Below, piece by piece: positions 31,425 to 41,154 of a stretch of 64,000 bases of DNA. The stretch covers positions 22,412 to 86,411 of the forward strand of contig JAGCFO010000046.1 in the NCBI GenBank assembly GCA_017650105.1, written 5' to 3'. The translations under genes and the position numbers were made by a program. Position 1 is the first letter of the stretch; the number at the start of each line of letters is the position of its first letter. This DNA is from Bacteroidaceae bacterium (GTDB lineage: Bacteria > Bacteroidota > Bacteroidia > Bacteroidales > Bacteroidaceae). Under the pieces are notes generated by a model. That model was not told the DNA's origin and ran no database searches. It worked only from the letters and a program-made list of their open reading frames with translations.

Positions 31425-31886
31425 TTAGCGTTTCTCCCACACGACGGATTCTCCTATGCCGAGCACGGAGCCTCTGAGTTTCAAGCGCTTGCTGTCGAGA
31501 AAGCGTGCTGTCACCTTCACTTTTATGCCGCGCTGGGGGTCGTAGATTTTGGCTCCGTCCCACTGCTTCTTCTCCGCATTGTACCGAAGGCCTTCGATGA
31601 TGACAACCTTGTCGATAGGGATGTTTCGGCGCGTTTTGTCGGGGTTTTTCGTGTCATACTGGATGTTTCCTTTCGCATCGACGACGTTTTGCACGTAGGT
31701 CATCTGGGCATTGTATGTGCCGTCGGCGTTTTTGGAGAAGCGCACCTTGAAGTCAACATGACTGTGCGAGCCTTCGTAATCGCCCACGATGTTGTCGGCA
31801 CGCTCGTTCATCGAGGTATCGGCCCATGCGGCACAAAAAGTCATCATGACGAGCGCAAAAGCGGTAAGGATTCGTTTAGTCTGCAT
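31425..31886 (-). CDS. DUF2147 family exported protein
   Basis: Start taken at Met 31886 (signal peptide MQTKRILTAFALVMMTFCAAWA); the frame could begin seven codons earlier. The mature part fits the DUF2147 family: IVGDYEGSHSHVDFKVRFSKNADGTYNAQMTY, ILEGLRYNAEKKQWDGAKIYDPQRGIKVKV and LRGSVLGIGESVVW. About 153 residues is normal for the family. Its biochemical role is unknown. A -7 box for it lies at 31909-31916. Confidence 0.85.
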   Translation of the reverse strand: MQTKRILTAFALVMMTFCAAWADTSMNERADNIVGDYEGSHSHVDFKVRFSKNADGTYNAQMTYVQNVVDAKGNIQYDTKNPDKTRRNIPIDKVVIIEGLRYNAEKKQWDGAKIYDPQRGIKVKVTARFLDSKRLKLRGSVLGIGESVVWEKR

Positions 31887-31908
31887 ACGTCGGTGTGTGA
31901 AATCCATA

Positions 31909-31916
31909 CAAAGATA
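31909..31916 (-). promoter_or_regulatory. -7 element for the DUF2147 gene
   Basis: TATCTTTG on the minus strand, 23 nt before ATG 31886. No clear -33 box is visible at the expected spacing. Confidence 0.5.
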
Positions 31917-32018
31917 GCGTCTTTTTGCGAAAGAAGGACGCGAATTATTCTTTTTTTCCGATTTTTTGCTTTTCTTTGCCCGACGGAAGTTTTTCCGTCA
32001 TTCAATCTCGAGGGAACC

Positions 32019-32801
32019 ATGTTGACAGAGAAATCGATTTTTTCGCGTGTGGAGCTGCTCTTGGGGCAGGACTTCATGGATGCGATAAGCAGCAAGCGCG
32101 TCATTCTCTTTGGAGTGGGAGGCGTGGGAAGCTGGTGTGCCGAGGGATTGATTCGCTCGGGCATACGGAACTTAACCATCGTCGACTGCGACAGAGTGGA
32201 TGTGAGCAACATCAACCGTCAGCTGATGGCTACGACGAAGACAGTGGGTGAGGTCAAGGTGGAAGCGCTGCGAAATCATTTGCTCGAAATCAATCCTGAA
32301 GCCAACATCGAGGCTGTTTGCAAAATCTTCAGCGAAGCGACAGCAAAGGATTTCGCGCTGGAGTCTTTCGACTACATCATAGATGCAATAGATAGCCTCG
32401 AAAACAAGGCTCGTCTCATCCTTATGGCTTCGGAAACGCAGGGAGTTTTCTTCTCGTCGATGGGCGCTGCTCTGAAGATAAATCCGGCTCGAGTGCAAGT
32501 AGCGGAGTTTTGGAAAGTGAAAGGCTGTCCTTTAGGGCGCGCGCTGAGGCAGAGATTTAAGAAACTGAAGCAATTCCCTAAGCATAAGTTCCTATGCGTT
32601 TTCAGCGACGAACTGCTGACAAATGAGGGGCGAGAGACATTTCTCGAAACCACAAAGGAAAGAAAGGAGATGCCCGACACATGCCTCAACGCCCGCTCGC
32701 CGAAAGCACAGACGAACGGCTCGCTTGTGCACATCACGGGAATCTTCGGGTTTACGCTCTCGGGACTTGTCATCGAAGACATAAAGAGGAAGATCTCCTG
32801 A
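32019..32801 (+). CDS. tcdA: tRNA threonylcarbamoyladenosine dehydratase (TcdA/CsdL, ThiF-like E1 fold)
   Basis: Met 32019 is chosen because homologues begin just before SIFSRVELLLGQDFM; the upstream extension overlaps the divergent DUF2147 gene. The 260-residue protein has the Rossmann nucleotide loop GVGGVGSW (32-39), the acidic/adenylation region IVDCDRVDVSNINRQ, and the typical downstream blocks VIDAIDSLENKARLI, SSMGAALKINPARV and FGFTLSGLVIEDI. TcdA uses ATP to dehydrate t6A37 of ANN-decoding tRNAs to cyclic ct6A. It is a stand-alone cytoplasmic housekeeping gene. Confidence 0.93.
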   Translation: MLTEKSIFSRVELLLGQDFMDAISSKRVILFGVGGVGSWCAEGLIRSGIRNLTIVDCDRVDVSNINRQLMATTKTVGEVKVEALRNHLLEINPEANIEAVCKIFSEATAKDFALESFDYIIDAIDSLENKARLILMASETQGVFFSSMGAALKINPARVQVAEFWKVKGCPLGRALRQRFKKLKQFPKHKFLCVFSDELLTNEGRETFLETTKERKEMPDTCLNARSPKAQTNGSLVHITGIFGFTLSGLVIEDIKRKIS

Positions 32802-32831
32802 GGGAGGACTCTTCTGCTGCTGACTAATACA

Positions 32832-32865
32832 AAAAGGAGAGCGGGATTTTTCCTGCTCTCCTTTT
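32832..32865. terminator. bidirectional terminator between convergent genes
   Basis: A 15-bp stem (AAAAGGAGAGCGGGA with TCCTGCTCTCCTTTT, one G-T wobble) around a TTTT loop, with A-run and T-run flanks, lies midway between the tcdA stop (32801) and the GH127 stop (32889). It can serve both strands. Confidence 0.92.
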
Positions 32866-32888
32866 GCTTTGCTTTCGGTAGCCGAAGA

Positions 32889-35441
32889 TTACTTCACTTC
32901 CCACTCGTAAATACCTGTGGAGTAGTTGTCGGGAAGGTTTATCTCCAGCTTAAGCTTCTTTGTGGTGACGGGTTTGAAAGAGACTGTGTTGCCTACCACC
33001 TCGCGCGTGCCGTAAGCACTTGTGGCGCTGACGGGTTTCATCTCTCCGCTCTCGTCTTCGTAATAAATCTTCCAGCTTTTAGGCACGCGGCAACCGCCCC
33101 AAGGGCCATCGTCGAACCACCAAACCGTGCTGCTCTTCACTGTAGAAGGCTTAGCAAATTCATAGCAAATCCACTCGGTGGTTCCCTCCTTAGGCCACCA
33201 GTGGAAATAAGGAATCGAGTGATCATTCTCTGTCGTCGGAGTCAGATGGTCATTAATTGCGCTGTAATTCCCTCTCTGGCTGCCCGTAACGGTGCTTGTT
33301 GATGCGAAGGTGTCAGGCCAAGTAGGCTTTGCCGAGAGAACATCTGACGGTAACCAAACTGCCATATTGCCGCGTCCCCTGTGAGCCCAAGCGTAATAAG
33401 GAATAAGGTTGAGCGTTACATTCTTTTCGTGCAGATTCATCTTCTCGTCGTAGCTGAGAGACTTCGCGGGCGTTGACAGACGAACTATCGGGTAGGTCTG
33501 TTCCTTAATTTCGTCGTTAGGATTAGCTGGCGTCGTCTTGATGGTGATAGAGCTTGCGTCGGTTTTCCAACTCAATGTGTTCTCGTCGAGAAGGGTGCTC
33601 AGTACGTTGAATTCATTATCAGGCCATTCGGCGCAATAAACGAGCGGGCCTCTCTGAACAGCGAGTTTGCCTTTGTCTGCTTCCACAAGCTCATTAGCAC
33701 GAATCGTGCGCGGAGACATAGGGAACTCCACGTTTACTACGTCGCCCGGCTTCCATTCGCGCTCGATGGTGATGTATCCGTCGTCGGTAACGTAAGCCAT
33801 ACTCTTCTCCTTGTCGGCTGCCTTGAAGTTCAGCTCGTAGCTGGCTCCTTCCTTGCCGGTTGGGCAATTGACCTTCACTCTATAAGAGTAATACGTGCTG
33901 TCTGTGTTGACGAAGGAATAGAGGTCCGAAGGCACTGCATCGGCGTGAGCCCATCCCGGGAAGCGTATCTTCAGCGAGAAGGCGCCTGCTTTGTTTTCGA
34001 GGATGTTAATGGAAATGTTCCCGTCCCAGGGATAGTTGGTCTCCTGAGATAGTTTGATTTTCTTGCCGTTAAGTGTGAGGTCTGCGGTGCTTGTGTTGAA
34101 AAGGTTTACGTAAACGTTCTTATCCTTGTCACGAACGGCATACATGTATCCGGGCAGAGAAGGAATAAACCTACAAGCATTGCTCGGGCAGCATGCGCAC
34201 CCAAACCACGACTGGCGCTGATGCTGGCCCATGCTCTCGAGAGGATTCGGGTAGAAGAAGCCGCCTCCATCTAAGCTGATGCCGCTAATGACTCCGTTGT
34301 AGAGTGTTCGTTCCAGCACGTTGTAGTATTTGCTCTCTCCGTGGAGGAGGAAGAGGCGATAGTTGACGTAAACGTTTCCGATAGCGGCGCAGGTCTCGCA
34401 GTAGGCGCTCATGTTCGGCAGGTAATAGTTGGGCCCGAAGGCTTCGCCGCTGTTTGTCGCGCCGATTCCGCCCGTAATGTAGTACTTCTTGCCGACAATG
34501 TTCTCCCAGATATTGTCAATTGCCTTCACGTAACTGCTATCTCCCGTGAGCGCGGCAACGTCAGCCATTCCCGCATACATATAGGATGCTCTGACGGCAT
34601 GCCCGACGGCTTCGTCCTGCTCAACGACGGGGATGTGGGACTGGTTGTATTCGTCTCTATGTTCAGTTCTCCCGCGCTTATCGAGAAAGTATTTTGCCAT
34701 ATCGAGAAACTTCCTGTCGCCGGTAGTTAAGTATAATTTCGCGAGAGCCATTTCGGCAATCTGATGTCCTGGCACGCGTGCCACTTGCCCTACGCTGTCG
34801 CCCACTTCGCGGCATACGCATTCGGCGTAGCGAATTGCCAGGTTGAGGAAGTTTTTCTTGCCCGTTGCCTGATAGTGCGCAATAGCTCCCTCGGTCATAT
34901 GTCCCAGGTTGTAGAATTCGTGACTGAGGTCTTCCACTTTTTCCCAGCGCTCTTTGCCAGCCCATTCGTGCGGGTGCTCAGGATTTTGCGTGCGTGCGGT
35001 GTATAGATATCCGTCGGGCTCTTGGGCAGCAGCCATGATGGAGATGACGCTGTCGATGTATGCTTTCATCTTCTTGTCGGGATACGTCTGCAGCAGGTAG
35101 CTTGCTCCCTCGATGGTCTTGTATACATCCGTGTCGTCGAACGAATAGCCTTCCACCTTGAAGCCGAGATTCTCCTCGCTGTGCAGTTGCTGCGCCGCCT
35201 TGGTGAAATTAGTATATCTCCCTTCGCTTTCGCACTTGCTGAAAGCCAAAGGTATTGTTACCTCGCGCGAGGCCTGAAGTCTTTGCCCCCAGAATGTTTC
35301 CGGCGCTACTTTGACGGAAGTGAACGGAACGGGGGTGATAGGGTATCCGTCGACGGCGTTTCCAAGCGTGCCGCCTTTCTTTGTGCATCCAGCGCTAAGC
35401 ATGAGCGTTAGGGCAGAGAGTAGGAGGATGGTCTTTTTCAT
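32889..35441 (-). CDS. GH127 beta-L-arabinofuranosidase-like lipoprotein with C-terminal F5/8-type domain (850 aa)
   Basis: A lipoprotein signal (LSAGC) precedes an (alpha/alpha)6 barrel of the former DUF1680 family (about 40-450). The catalytic zinc site is complete: Glu349 and Cys351 in YCETC, Cys417 and Cys418 in CACCPSN, with the candidate acid/base Glu333 in SGEAFG, mirroring the arrangement known from HypBA1. Beta-sandwich domains follow, then a discoidin-like C-terminus (WICYEFAKPSTVKSSTVWWFDD, PKSWKIYYED). Such enzymes remove beta-L-arabinofuranose from plant glycoproteins or pectin side chains. It is the second gene of an operon with GH97. Confidence 0.9.
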   Translation of the reverse strand: MKKTILLLSALTLMLSAGCTKKGGTLGNAVDGYPITPVPFTSVKVAPETFWGQRLQASREVTIPLAFSKCESEGRYTNFTKAAQQLHSEENLGFKVEGYSFDDTDVYKTIEGASYLLQTYPDKKMKAYIDSVISIMAAAQEPDGYLYTARTQNPEHPHEWAGKERWEKVEDLSHEFYNLGHMTEGAIAHYQATGKKNFLNLAIRYAECVCREVGDSVGQVARVPGHQIAEMALAKLYLTTGDRKFLDMAKYFLDKRGRTEHRDEYNQSHIPVVEQDEAVGHAVRASYMYAGMADVAALTGDSSYVKAIDNIWENIVGKKYYITGGIGATNSGEAFGPNYYLPNMSAYCETCAAIGNVYVNYRLFLLHGESKYYNVLERTLYNGVISGISLDGGGFFYPNPLESMGQHQRQSWFGCACCPSNACRFIPSLPGYMYAVRDKDKNVYVNLFNTSTADLTLNGKKIKLSQETNYPWDGNISINILENKAGAFSLKIRFPGWAHADAVPSDLYSFVNTDSTYYSYRVKVNCPTGKEGASYELNFKAADKEKSMAYVTDDGYITIEREWKPGDVVNVEFPMSPRTIRANELVEADKGKLAVQRGPLVYCAEWPDNEFNVLSTLLDENTLSWKTDASSITIKTTPANPNDEIKEQTYPIVRLSTPAKSLSYDEKMNLHEKNVTLNLIPYYAWAHRGRGNMAVWLPSDVLSAKPTWPDTFASTSTVTGSQRGNYSAINDHLTPTTENDHSIPYFHWWPKEGTTEWICYEFAKPSTVKSSTVWWFDDGPWGGCRVPKSWKIYYEDESGEMKPVSATSAYGTREVVGNTVSFKPVTTKKLKLEINLPDNYSTGIYEWEVK

Positions 35442-35525
35442 GATAGGAATTATTAATTTGTTTTCTGATGATTTCGTTAGGGGTCTTCTTCTCTGGATGA
35501 GGGGATTTCTTGTTAGTCTTTAACG

Positions 35526-37595
35526 TCAAAGCGAGCCCAGATTGTGCTTAAGCTTTATCACGAAACCTCCTCCCGGCGCCATATGCTGAGTAAGGGAGCG
35601 CCTGTTGTTGATAAGGTTCGTCTGGTCCTTGAAGACGTTTATTGTGTAGTCTTCAGCATTCCTGTCAGCGTTGATACCGTCGGAGAGCAGGATGTACTGA
35701 TAATTGCCCTCGGGCAAGAAGGAAAAGTCGAGCGAGACATCTCGAGCGTCCCATCCGTTCAGTCCACCGATGTACCAATTATTGCCCAGCCGTCGCGCTG
35801 TGACGATAAACTCACCCACTTTCCCGCTCAAGACGCGCGTTTCGTCAAAGACGGTGGGAATTTCGGTAAGGAATTTGACGTAGTCGGGCTCCGGTTCGTA
35901 GTTGGTGGGAGCGTCACACAGCATGGTGAAGGGACTATCCGTCACGATGTACAAAGCAGCCTGATGGCAGCGAGTTCCCTGGCTGACGGGATTATAATAG
36001 TTAGGATGCCATCCTACTTGCTGCGAGTTGCGCATAGCTCCCGGCGTGTAGTCTGATTGCCCGCACATCTGGCGTATATAAGGGAACGTGACGTCGTAAG
36101 TAACCATATCCTTATCGTCAGGTCCCCACTTGGTATCTTCCAGCCCGAACACACCTTCGAAGTTAAGGATGTGGGGATATGTGCGGTTGAGGCCTTTGGG
36201 AGCGTAGAATCCGTGATAGTCGAGGAAGAGATGATACTTGGCTGCCTTCTCGGCGATGCGGTAAGCCATTTGCTGCGCCGTCTGGTCGTCTCTGTCGAGG
36301 AAGTCGACTTTAAATCCCTTCACGCCCATCTGGGAGTAGCGCCTGCAGGCCTCCTCCAACTGTTCGTCGAGGACATTGAATACGGTCCAGAGCACAATGT
36401 CGACGTTGCGCTCCTTTGCGTAGCTTATCAGCTCGGGAAGGTTCAGCTCGGGGACGACAGTGAGCATGTCGCCGCTGCTTGGGACGTACCAGCCCTCGTC
36501 AAGGACTATGTACTCGATGTTGTTCTTCGCTGCAAAATCGATATAGTATTTGTACGTATCCATATTGATGCCTGCCTTGAAAGGAACTCCCTTCAGATTC
36601 CACGCGTTCCACCAGTCCCAGGCGACTTTTCCCGGCTTGATCCAGGAAGTGTCCCCGATGCGATTAGGAGACGCCAAGTCGTAGACGAGGTTGTTTAGCG
36701 GCATCTGAGTATCATCATCGCTGATGGCAATGATTCGCCAGGGGAGGGAGCGTTTTCCTTTGAGTCGGGCGATGTATCGTTCGGTGTCGGTGACGTACAT
36801 CTGCTGCCTTCCGGGATACTTTGCGAATGCTTTCGGGTAGTGAGCGAACACGGCCGTCAAGGCATTTCCCAATTCGGCGGATATAGGCGTCTGCTGCGAC
36901 TTGTCAGCCTTTGCGGCATTTGATTTTAGCGTGAGGGTATGCTCTTTTTGCAGGAACATGCCGGGATAGTCCTCCAGGTCGCTCTCGTGAATGGTGAGCT
37001 TGCAGGAACTGCAGTCGACGGTGACGGGAAGAAACGACGGGGTGTCTTCTGCATCGGCAAGAGGAGTCTGAGTATACGGTGCCTGGAAGGCCATCGCGAA
37101 GGGTTTTTTCTCGTTTGTACTGTACGACATCCAAGCCTTCGGGTTGCCCCAGAAACAGAACTGCGCCTGCTCGTTCGTGACGTTGACGGGAAGTTTCCCG
37201 TTGTAGTTCCACCGATAGGCGACGCCGTCGTTATACACTCTGAACGTGACACTTATGTACGAGGTGACGGTGAGAGTCATCTCGTTGCAAGTGGATGCAA
37301 TCTTGGGCTGTCGGTAGAAAGGAGCGGCAGTCGAGGATGTCACCTTCTTCACGCGCGATGAGCTGCTCACCCGCTTGGCGTGAGTTCCGTCGCTGAGCTT
37401 AAGAGAAATGGACGATTTCTTAAGAACTGTTGCCCCGTTGTGCTCGATATTGAAAGACAGCGGGTTGGGGGAGATGTTGACAGTGGTTTTGCCGTCGGGC
37501 GACGAGATGGAGAACTTATTGGCTGCGGCAGACAGCTGCGTGCTGCCGATGGTCAGACAAAACGCCCAGAGGGCAACGAGAATGGTCTTTTTCAT
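35526..37595 (-). CDS. GH97 family alpha-galactosidase/alpha-glucosidase, exported (689 aa)
   Basis: The frame extends to 37835, but Met 37595 gives a good signal peptide (...LTIGSTQLSA) and lies 21 nt after a consensus promoter. The N-terminal beta-super-sandwich (about 25-290) precedes the catalytic barrel, with YIVLDEGWY, GFKVDFLDRDD (Asp431) and HILNFEGVFG (Glu480), and a C-terminal beta domain. Asp in the VDF motif suggests the retaining alpha-galactosidase branch rather than the inverting SusB branch; this assignment is by analogy with BtGH97b and is tentative. It heads an operon with the GH127 gene 84 bp downstream. Confidence 0.88.
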   Translation of the reverse strand: MKKTILVALWAFCLTIGSTQLSAAANKFSISSPDGKTTVNISPNPLSFNIEHNGATVLKKSSISLKLSDGTHAKRVSSSSRVKKVTSSTAAPFYRQPKIASTCNEMTLTVTSYISVTFRVYNDGVAYRWNYNGKLPVNVTNEQAQFCFWGNPKAWMSYSTNEKKPFAMAFQAPYTQTPLADAEDTPSFLPVTVDCSSCKLTIHESDLEDYPGMFLQKEHTLTLKSNAAKADKSQQTPISAELGNALTAVFAHYPKAFAKYPGRQQMYVTDTERYIARLKGKRSLPWRIIAISDDDTQMPLNNLVYDLASPNRIGDTSWIKPGKVAWDWWNAWNLKGVPFKAGINMDTYKYYIDFAAKNNIEYIVLDEGWYVPSSGDMLTVVPELNLPELISYAKERNVDIVLWTVFNVLDEQLEEACRRYSQMGVKGFKVDFLDRDDQTAQQMAYRIAEKAAKYHLFLDYHGFYAPKGLNRTYPHILNFEGVFGLEDTKWGPDDKDMVTYDVTFPYIRQMCGQSDYTPGAMRNSQQVGWHPNYYNPVSQGTRCHQAALYIVTDSPFTMLCDAPTNYEPEPDYVKFLTEIPTVFDETRVLSGKVGEFIVTARRLGNNWYIGGLNGWDARDVSLDFSFLPEGNYQYILLSDGINADRNAEDYTINVFKDQTNLINNRRSLTQHMAPGGGFVIKLKHNLGSL

Positions 37596-37615
37596 AAAAT
37601 GACTGGTTTGAAATG

Positions 37616-37646
37616 CAAAGGTATGGCTTTTTCTCGATGATGCAAA
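37616..37646 (-). promoter_or_regulatory. promoter of the GH97-GH127 operon
   Basis: On the minus strand TTTG (37646-37643), 19 nt, TACCTTTG (37623-37616): perfect consensus, 21 nt before ATG 37595. Confidence 0.85.
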
Positions 37647-37659
37647 AAAAAATGTGTTC

Positions 37660-37730
37660 AAAGGAAAAATATTTTTGGAGAACACATATCGCCGTATGAA
37701 GAAGGGAAAAATTTTTATTTGTTCTCCAAA
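37660..37730. repeat. 21-bp repeat copies in both orientations
   Basis: GGAGAACACATATCGCCGTATGAAGAAGGG (minus-strand unit, given in two parts) is followed by ATTTGTTCTCCAAAA on the plus strand. The two orientations face each other in the divergent GH97/SusC gap. The remaining sequence to the SusC promoter shows no gene. Confidence 0.7.
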
Positions 37731-37904
37731 ATCGCGGCACGTCGGAAAACCCTGTCGGGCACGTTGAAAAGCGCTGTGAGAGAGCTCCGTCCAACGTCGG
37801 GCGAGGCTGGGAGAGGACTCCGCCAGAAAAGCCACCGAGAGAGGAGGCAGATGTTAAAAAAAAAGATTTTCTCCTTTTTATTTTTATAGTACCTCTTCTT
37901 TTCG

Positions 37905-37912
37905 TATCTTTG
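37905..37912 (+). promoter_or_regulatory. -7 element for the second SusC operon
   Basis: TATCTTTG matches the consensus and leaves a 131-nt leader before ATG 38044. Upstream at the -33 distance there is a T-run rather than a clean TTTG. Confidence 0.6.
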
Positions 37913-38043
37913 CAGAGTGTTATCGTCGCGTTTTGCCAGCCCTAAGGCAGCTTTTCGCGGGAGATAAGCGAGAATAATAACGGTATGGCTTTGAAAAACA
38001 ATCAATTCATAACATCTAACCATTACTCTAAAAAACTTATCAA

Positions 38044-41000
38044 ATGAAAGCACGAAGAATTATTTCTCTCTTCGCCCTACTGCTCGGCTTGTCGCTGGCG
38101 GCAGAGGCGCAGACTACCGTTCGTGGAACCGTCGTGGACCTGAACGGAGACGAGGTGATAGGTGCTAATGTGGTTGAAAAGGGAGTGCCGAACAACGGTG
38201 TTATCACCGACATCAACGGCGCTTTCTCCTTCAGCGTGAAAAGCAACAGAGCCACCCTCGTCGTTTCCTACATCGGCTACGCCACGAAAGAAGTTCCCCT
38301 CGACGGGAAGACAAACATCCGCATCGTATTGGAAGAAGATAGCAAGATGTTGAGCGACGTCGTCGTGGTGGGATACGGCACCATGAAGAAAGGCGATATC
38401 ACCTCTGCTGTGGCAAGCGTGAAGCCCGAGGAGTTCAATATCGGTAACATCCAGGATGCTGCCGAGCTGGTGAAGGGAAAAGTCGCCGGACTGAACATCA
38501 CAAAGGGCTCGGGCGACCCGAACAGCACCAGCACCATCCGCCTTCGCGGTATCACCACGTTGCAGGGTGACCTGACGCCGCTCGTTCTCGTCGACGGCGT
38601 GCCGGGAGACATCACCGAGGTGGCTCCTGAGAACATCGCCTCCATCGACGTCCTGAAAGACGCGTCGGCTGCCGCCATCTACGGCACGAGAGGTGCCAAC
38701 GGCGTCATCCTTATCACCACGCGCGGCGGACAGTTCAACGAGCACAAGAAGGTAACCTATTCGGGCTATATGAGTGCTTCAAACTTCTACGACAACCTTC
38801 ATTTCATGACTGCCGCAGACATTCGCAAGATTAAGGGTGCTACAGCCTTTAGCGACGAAGGATTTACCACCGACTGGCTTGATGCAGTCACTCAGACGGG
38901 CTTGTCGCAGAACCACTCCCTCAACCTTGAGGGCGGTACCGAGAACACAGCCTACGCTGCCGGCTTCAGCTATCGCGACGAAAAGGGTGTAATGATCAAT
39001 ACCGGCAACGAACGCATGCGTATGCAGTTCGATGTCACGCAGAAAGCTTTGAACGGCATGCTCAAGTTCAATCTTAACGGTAATCTCGGCTTTAGCAAGA
39101 ATCCGCAGAACAATCCATCCTACGCCTATCGTCAGGCAGTCATCCACAATCCTACCTCTCCCATCTACAATCTTGATGCAGAGGGCAACCAGGATGCTTC
39201 GCTGGGATACAACGAGGAGTTCAACCGCTTCCAGTACTACAATCCCGTTGAGATTCTCAACGAACAAATCGGCGACACTCGCTCGCAGGACACCAAGATG
39301 ACTGGAAACATCACGTTCGAGCCTATTCAGGGATGGAAGAACAACATTATGCTCTCTACCTACAGATATATGGGCGTGGGAGAGAACTATTACACCTCTA
39401 AATACTACACGCTGGCTCCGCAGAATCTTCCCGGCTCCACCGATCCGGCAAACGGCTCCGCTTCGAAGTCACAAAGCGATTACAGGAGTGATAACCTTGA
39501 GATTACGAGTGAGTATAAAAACACGTTCGGTGATCATCGTCTCGACGCCATCGTGGGATACAGCTACAACTACAATGTTTACTCCAGCTTCTATGCTGGA
39601 AACGGCAATTTCCCGACTGAAGTTTATCTTTACAATAATCTTTCCGCCGGTACTTATCTGAAAGACAAAGATGATCCTCGCGGATCTCTCGGCAGCGACA
39701 AGAGCGACGACAAGCTGATAGGCTTCTTCGGACGTGTGAGCTACGGATATGCCGACAGATATAACGTATTGCTCTCGCTGCGCCACGAAGGCTCCTCCAA
39801 GTTCGGACAAGACAGGAAGTGGGGTAATTTCCCCTCCGCTTCGTTCGGATGGACTATCAGCAACGAGGAGTTTATGGAGAATGTCGATAAGATTTCCAAC
39901 CTGAAGTTCCGTGTGGGCTACGGTAAGACGGGTAACATCCCAGGCAGTTCCTACGGCTCGCTGACGGTTTATGACTACGACACGTCGTATGGGCGCTACT
40001 TGAATACCAACGGACAATGGACCGCAGGACTGGTTACTTCCCAGAATCCGAACCCGAAACTTCAGTGGGAGACGGCAGAGGAAGTAAACGTCGGCCTTGA
40101 TATGGGATTCTTCAAGGATCGTCTGAACATAACGGTGGATGCTTACCGAAAGGTGACGAATGATTTGCTCTACTACTACAATGTGCCCGTTCCGCCAAAC
40201 ATTTACACTACCACAACGGCTAACGCGGCTCAGTTCCGCAACACAGGTGTTGAACTCCTCGTCGAGGCAACTCCCGTGCGCACGAAGAAGTTTGAGTGGA
40301 ACACCACGTTTACAGCTTCCCACAACAGCAGCCTCCTCGTGAGTCTCTCCAACGAGCTTTACGAGACAGACAGCTACATGAACTGGGGCGGCGTGGGAGA
40401 TCCTATCTCCGTCAGCACTCACCGTATCGAAGAGGGCAAGTCGTTCGGAAACTTCTGGATGCTCAAGTCGATTGGCGTAAATGAGAAAGGCAAATGGGTG
40501 GTTGAGAACCCCAATGCCGTTACCGAAACCGCCGACGGATGGGTTGACAAGAACGGCAACGCAGTTGACAAGTATATGGTATACAGCACCGCCCTCAACA
40601 GCGATGAATATCGCCAGTACTGCGGAACAGGTATGCCGCAAGTATATATGAACTGGGGCAACAGCTTCCGTTACGGTAACTTCGACTTGGGCATTCAGCT
40701 CAGCTCGCAGCTTGGGTTCTACATCTTCAACTCCCAGCGCGCGTTCTACGAGAACAACTCCATCGCCTACAACCGCCTTTACGTGGCAGCCGTTGGAAAG
40801 CCCGTCGTTGACTTGAAAACAGGTAAGCCTACGGGAGAAGTCGCCAAGCTTTCGACGGCTCAGCAGCAGTGCGTGGTAAGCGCCTACCTCGAGCGCGGAG
40901 ACTATGTTAAGATCGACAACGTAACTCTTGGCTACACCTACGACTTCAAGGGTGCAGCTCGCAAGTATCTGCAGAGTGCGCGTGCCTACGTCTCGGGTGA

Positions 41001-41139
41001 GAACCTCTTCTGCTTCACTGGCTATTCAGGTCTCGATCCTGAGTTGAGCAACGGCGACCCGTTCTCGGCTGGTCTTGACGGACGCGACAAGTATCCTACC
41101 ATCCGCTCGTTTACCGGTGGAATTATGTTAACCTTCTAA
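38044..41139 (+). CDS. SusC/RagA family TonB-dependent outer-membrane transporter (1031 aa)
   Basis: A signal peptide ends ...SLAAEAQ. The carboxypeptidase-like regulatory domain (TTVRGTVVDLNGDEVIGANV, about 24-100) is followed by the TonB plug with TIRLRGITTLQGDLTPLVLVDG and SIDVLKDASAAAIYGTRGANGVILITT. A barrel of about 800 residues ends IMLTF. It heads a plus-strand operon with SusD, a surface lipoprotein and three metallopeptidase lipoproteins. Import of peptide- or glycopeptide-type ligands is suggested by that company, not by the transporter sequence itself. Confidence 0.96.
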   Translation: MKARRIISLFALLLGLSLAAEAQTTVRGTVVDLNGDEVIGANVVEKGVPNNGVITDINGAFSFSVKSNRATLVVSYIGYATKEVPLDGKTNIRIVLEEDSKMLSDVVVVGYGTMKKGDITSAVASVKPEEFNIGNIQDAAELVKGKVAGLNITKGSGDPNSTSTIRLRGITTLQGDLTPLVLVDGVPGDITEVAPENIASIDVLKDASAAAIYGTRGANGVILITTRGGQFNEHKKVTYSGYMSASNFYDNLHFMTAADIRKIKGATAFSDEGFTTDWLDAVTQTGLSQNHSLNLEGGTENTAYAAGFSYRDEKGVMINTGNERMRMQFDVTQKALNGMLKFNLNGNLGFSKNPQNNPSYAYRQAVIHNPTSPIYNLDAEGNQDASLGYNEEFNRFQYYNPVEILNEQIGDTRSQDTKMTGNITFEPIQGWKNNIMLSTYRYMGVGENYYTSKYYTLAPQNLPGSTDPANGSASKSQSDYRSDNLEITSEYKNTFGDHRLDAIVGYSYNYNVYSSFYAGNGNFPTEVYLYNNLSAGTYLKDKDDPRGSLGSDKSDDKLIGFFGRVSYGYADRYNVLLSLRHEGSSKFGQDRKWGNFPSASFGWTISNEEFMENVDKISNLKFRVGYGKTGNIPGSSYGSLTVYDYDTSYGRYLNTNGQWTAGLVTSQNPNPKLQWETAEEVNVGLDMGFFKDRLNITVDAYRKVTNDLLYYYNVPVPPNIYTTTTANAAQFRNTGVELLVEATPVRTKKFEWNTTFTASHNSSLLVSLSNELYETDSYMNWGGVGDPISVSTHRIEEGKSFGNFWMLKSIGVNEKGKWVVENPNAVTETADGWVDKNGNAVDKYMVYSTALNSDEYRQYCGTGMPQVYMNWGNSFRYGNFDLGIQLSSQLGFYIFNSQRAFYENNSIAYNRLYVAAVGKPVVDLKTGKPTGEVAKLSTAQQQCVVSAYLERGDYVKIDNVTLGYTYDFKGAARKYLQSARAYVSGENLFCFTGYSGLDPELSNGDPFSAGLDGRDKYPTIRSFTGGIMLTF

Positions 41140-41154
41140 TTTGACTGCCCGACT

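Noticed and set aside
31689..32018. N-terminal extension of TcdA
   Set aside because: It overlaps the divergent DUF2147 gene and its promoter, and TcdA homologues begin at about residue 111 of this frame.
39469..40641. 390-residue open frame antisense to SusC
   Set aside because: It lies wholly inside the well-supported SusC gene on the other strand, has no recognisable domain, and is explained by codon bias of the real gene.
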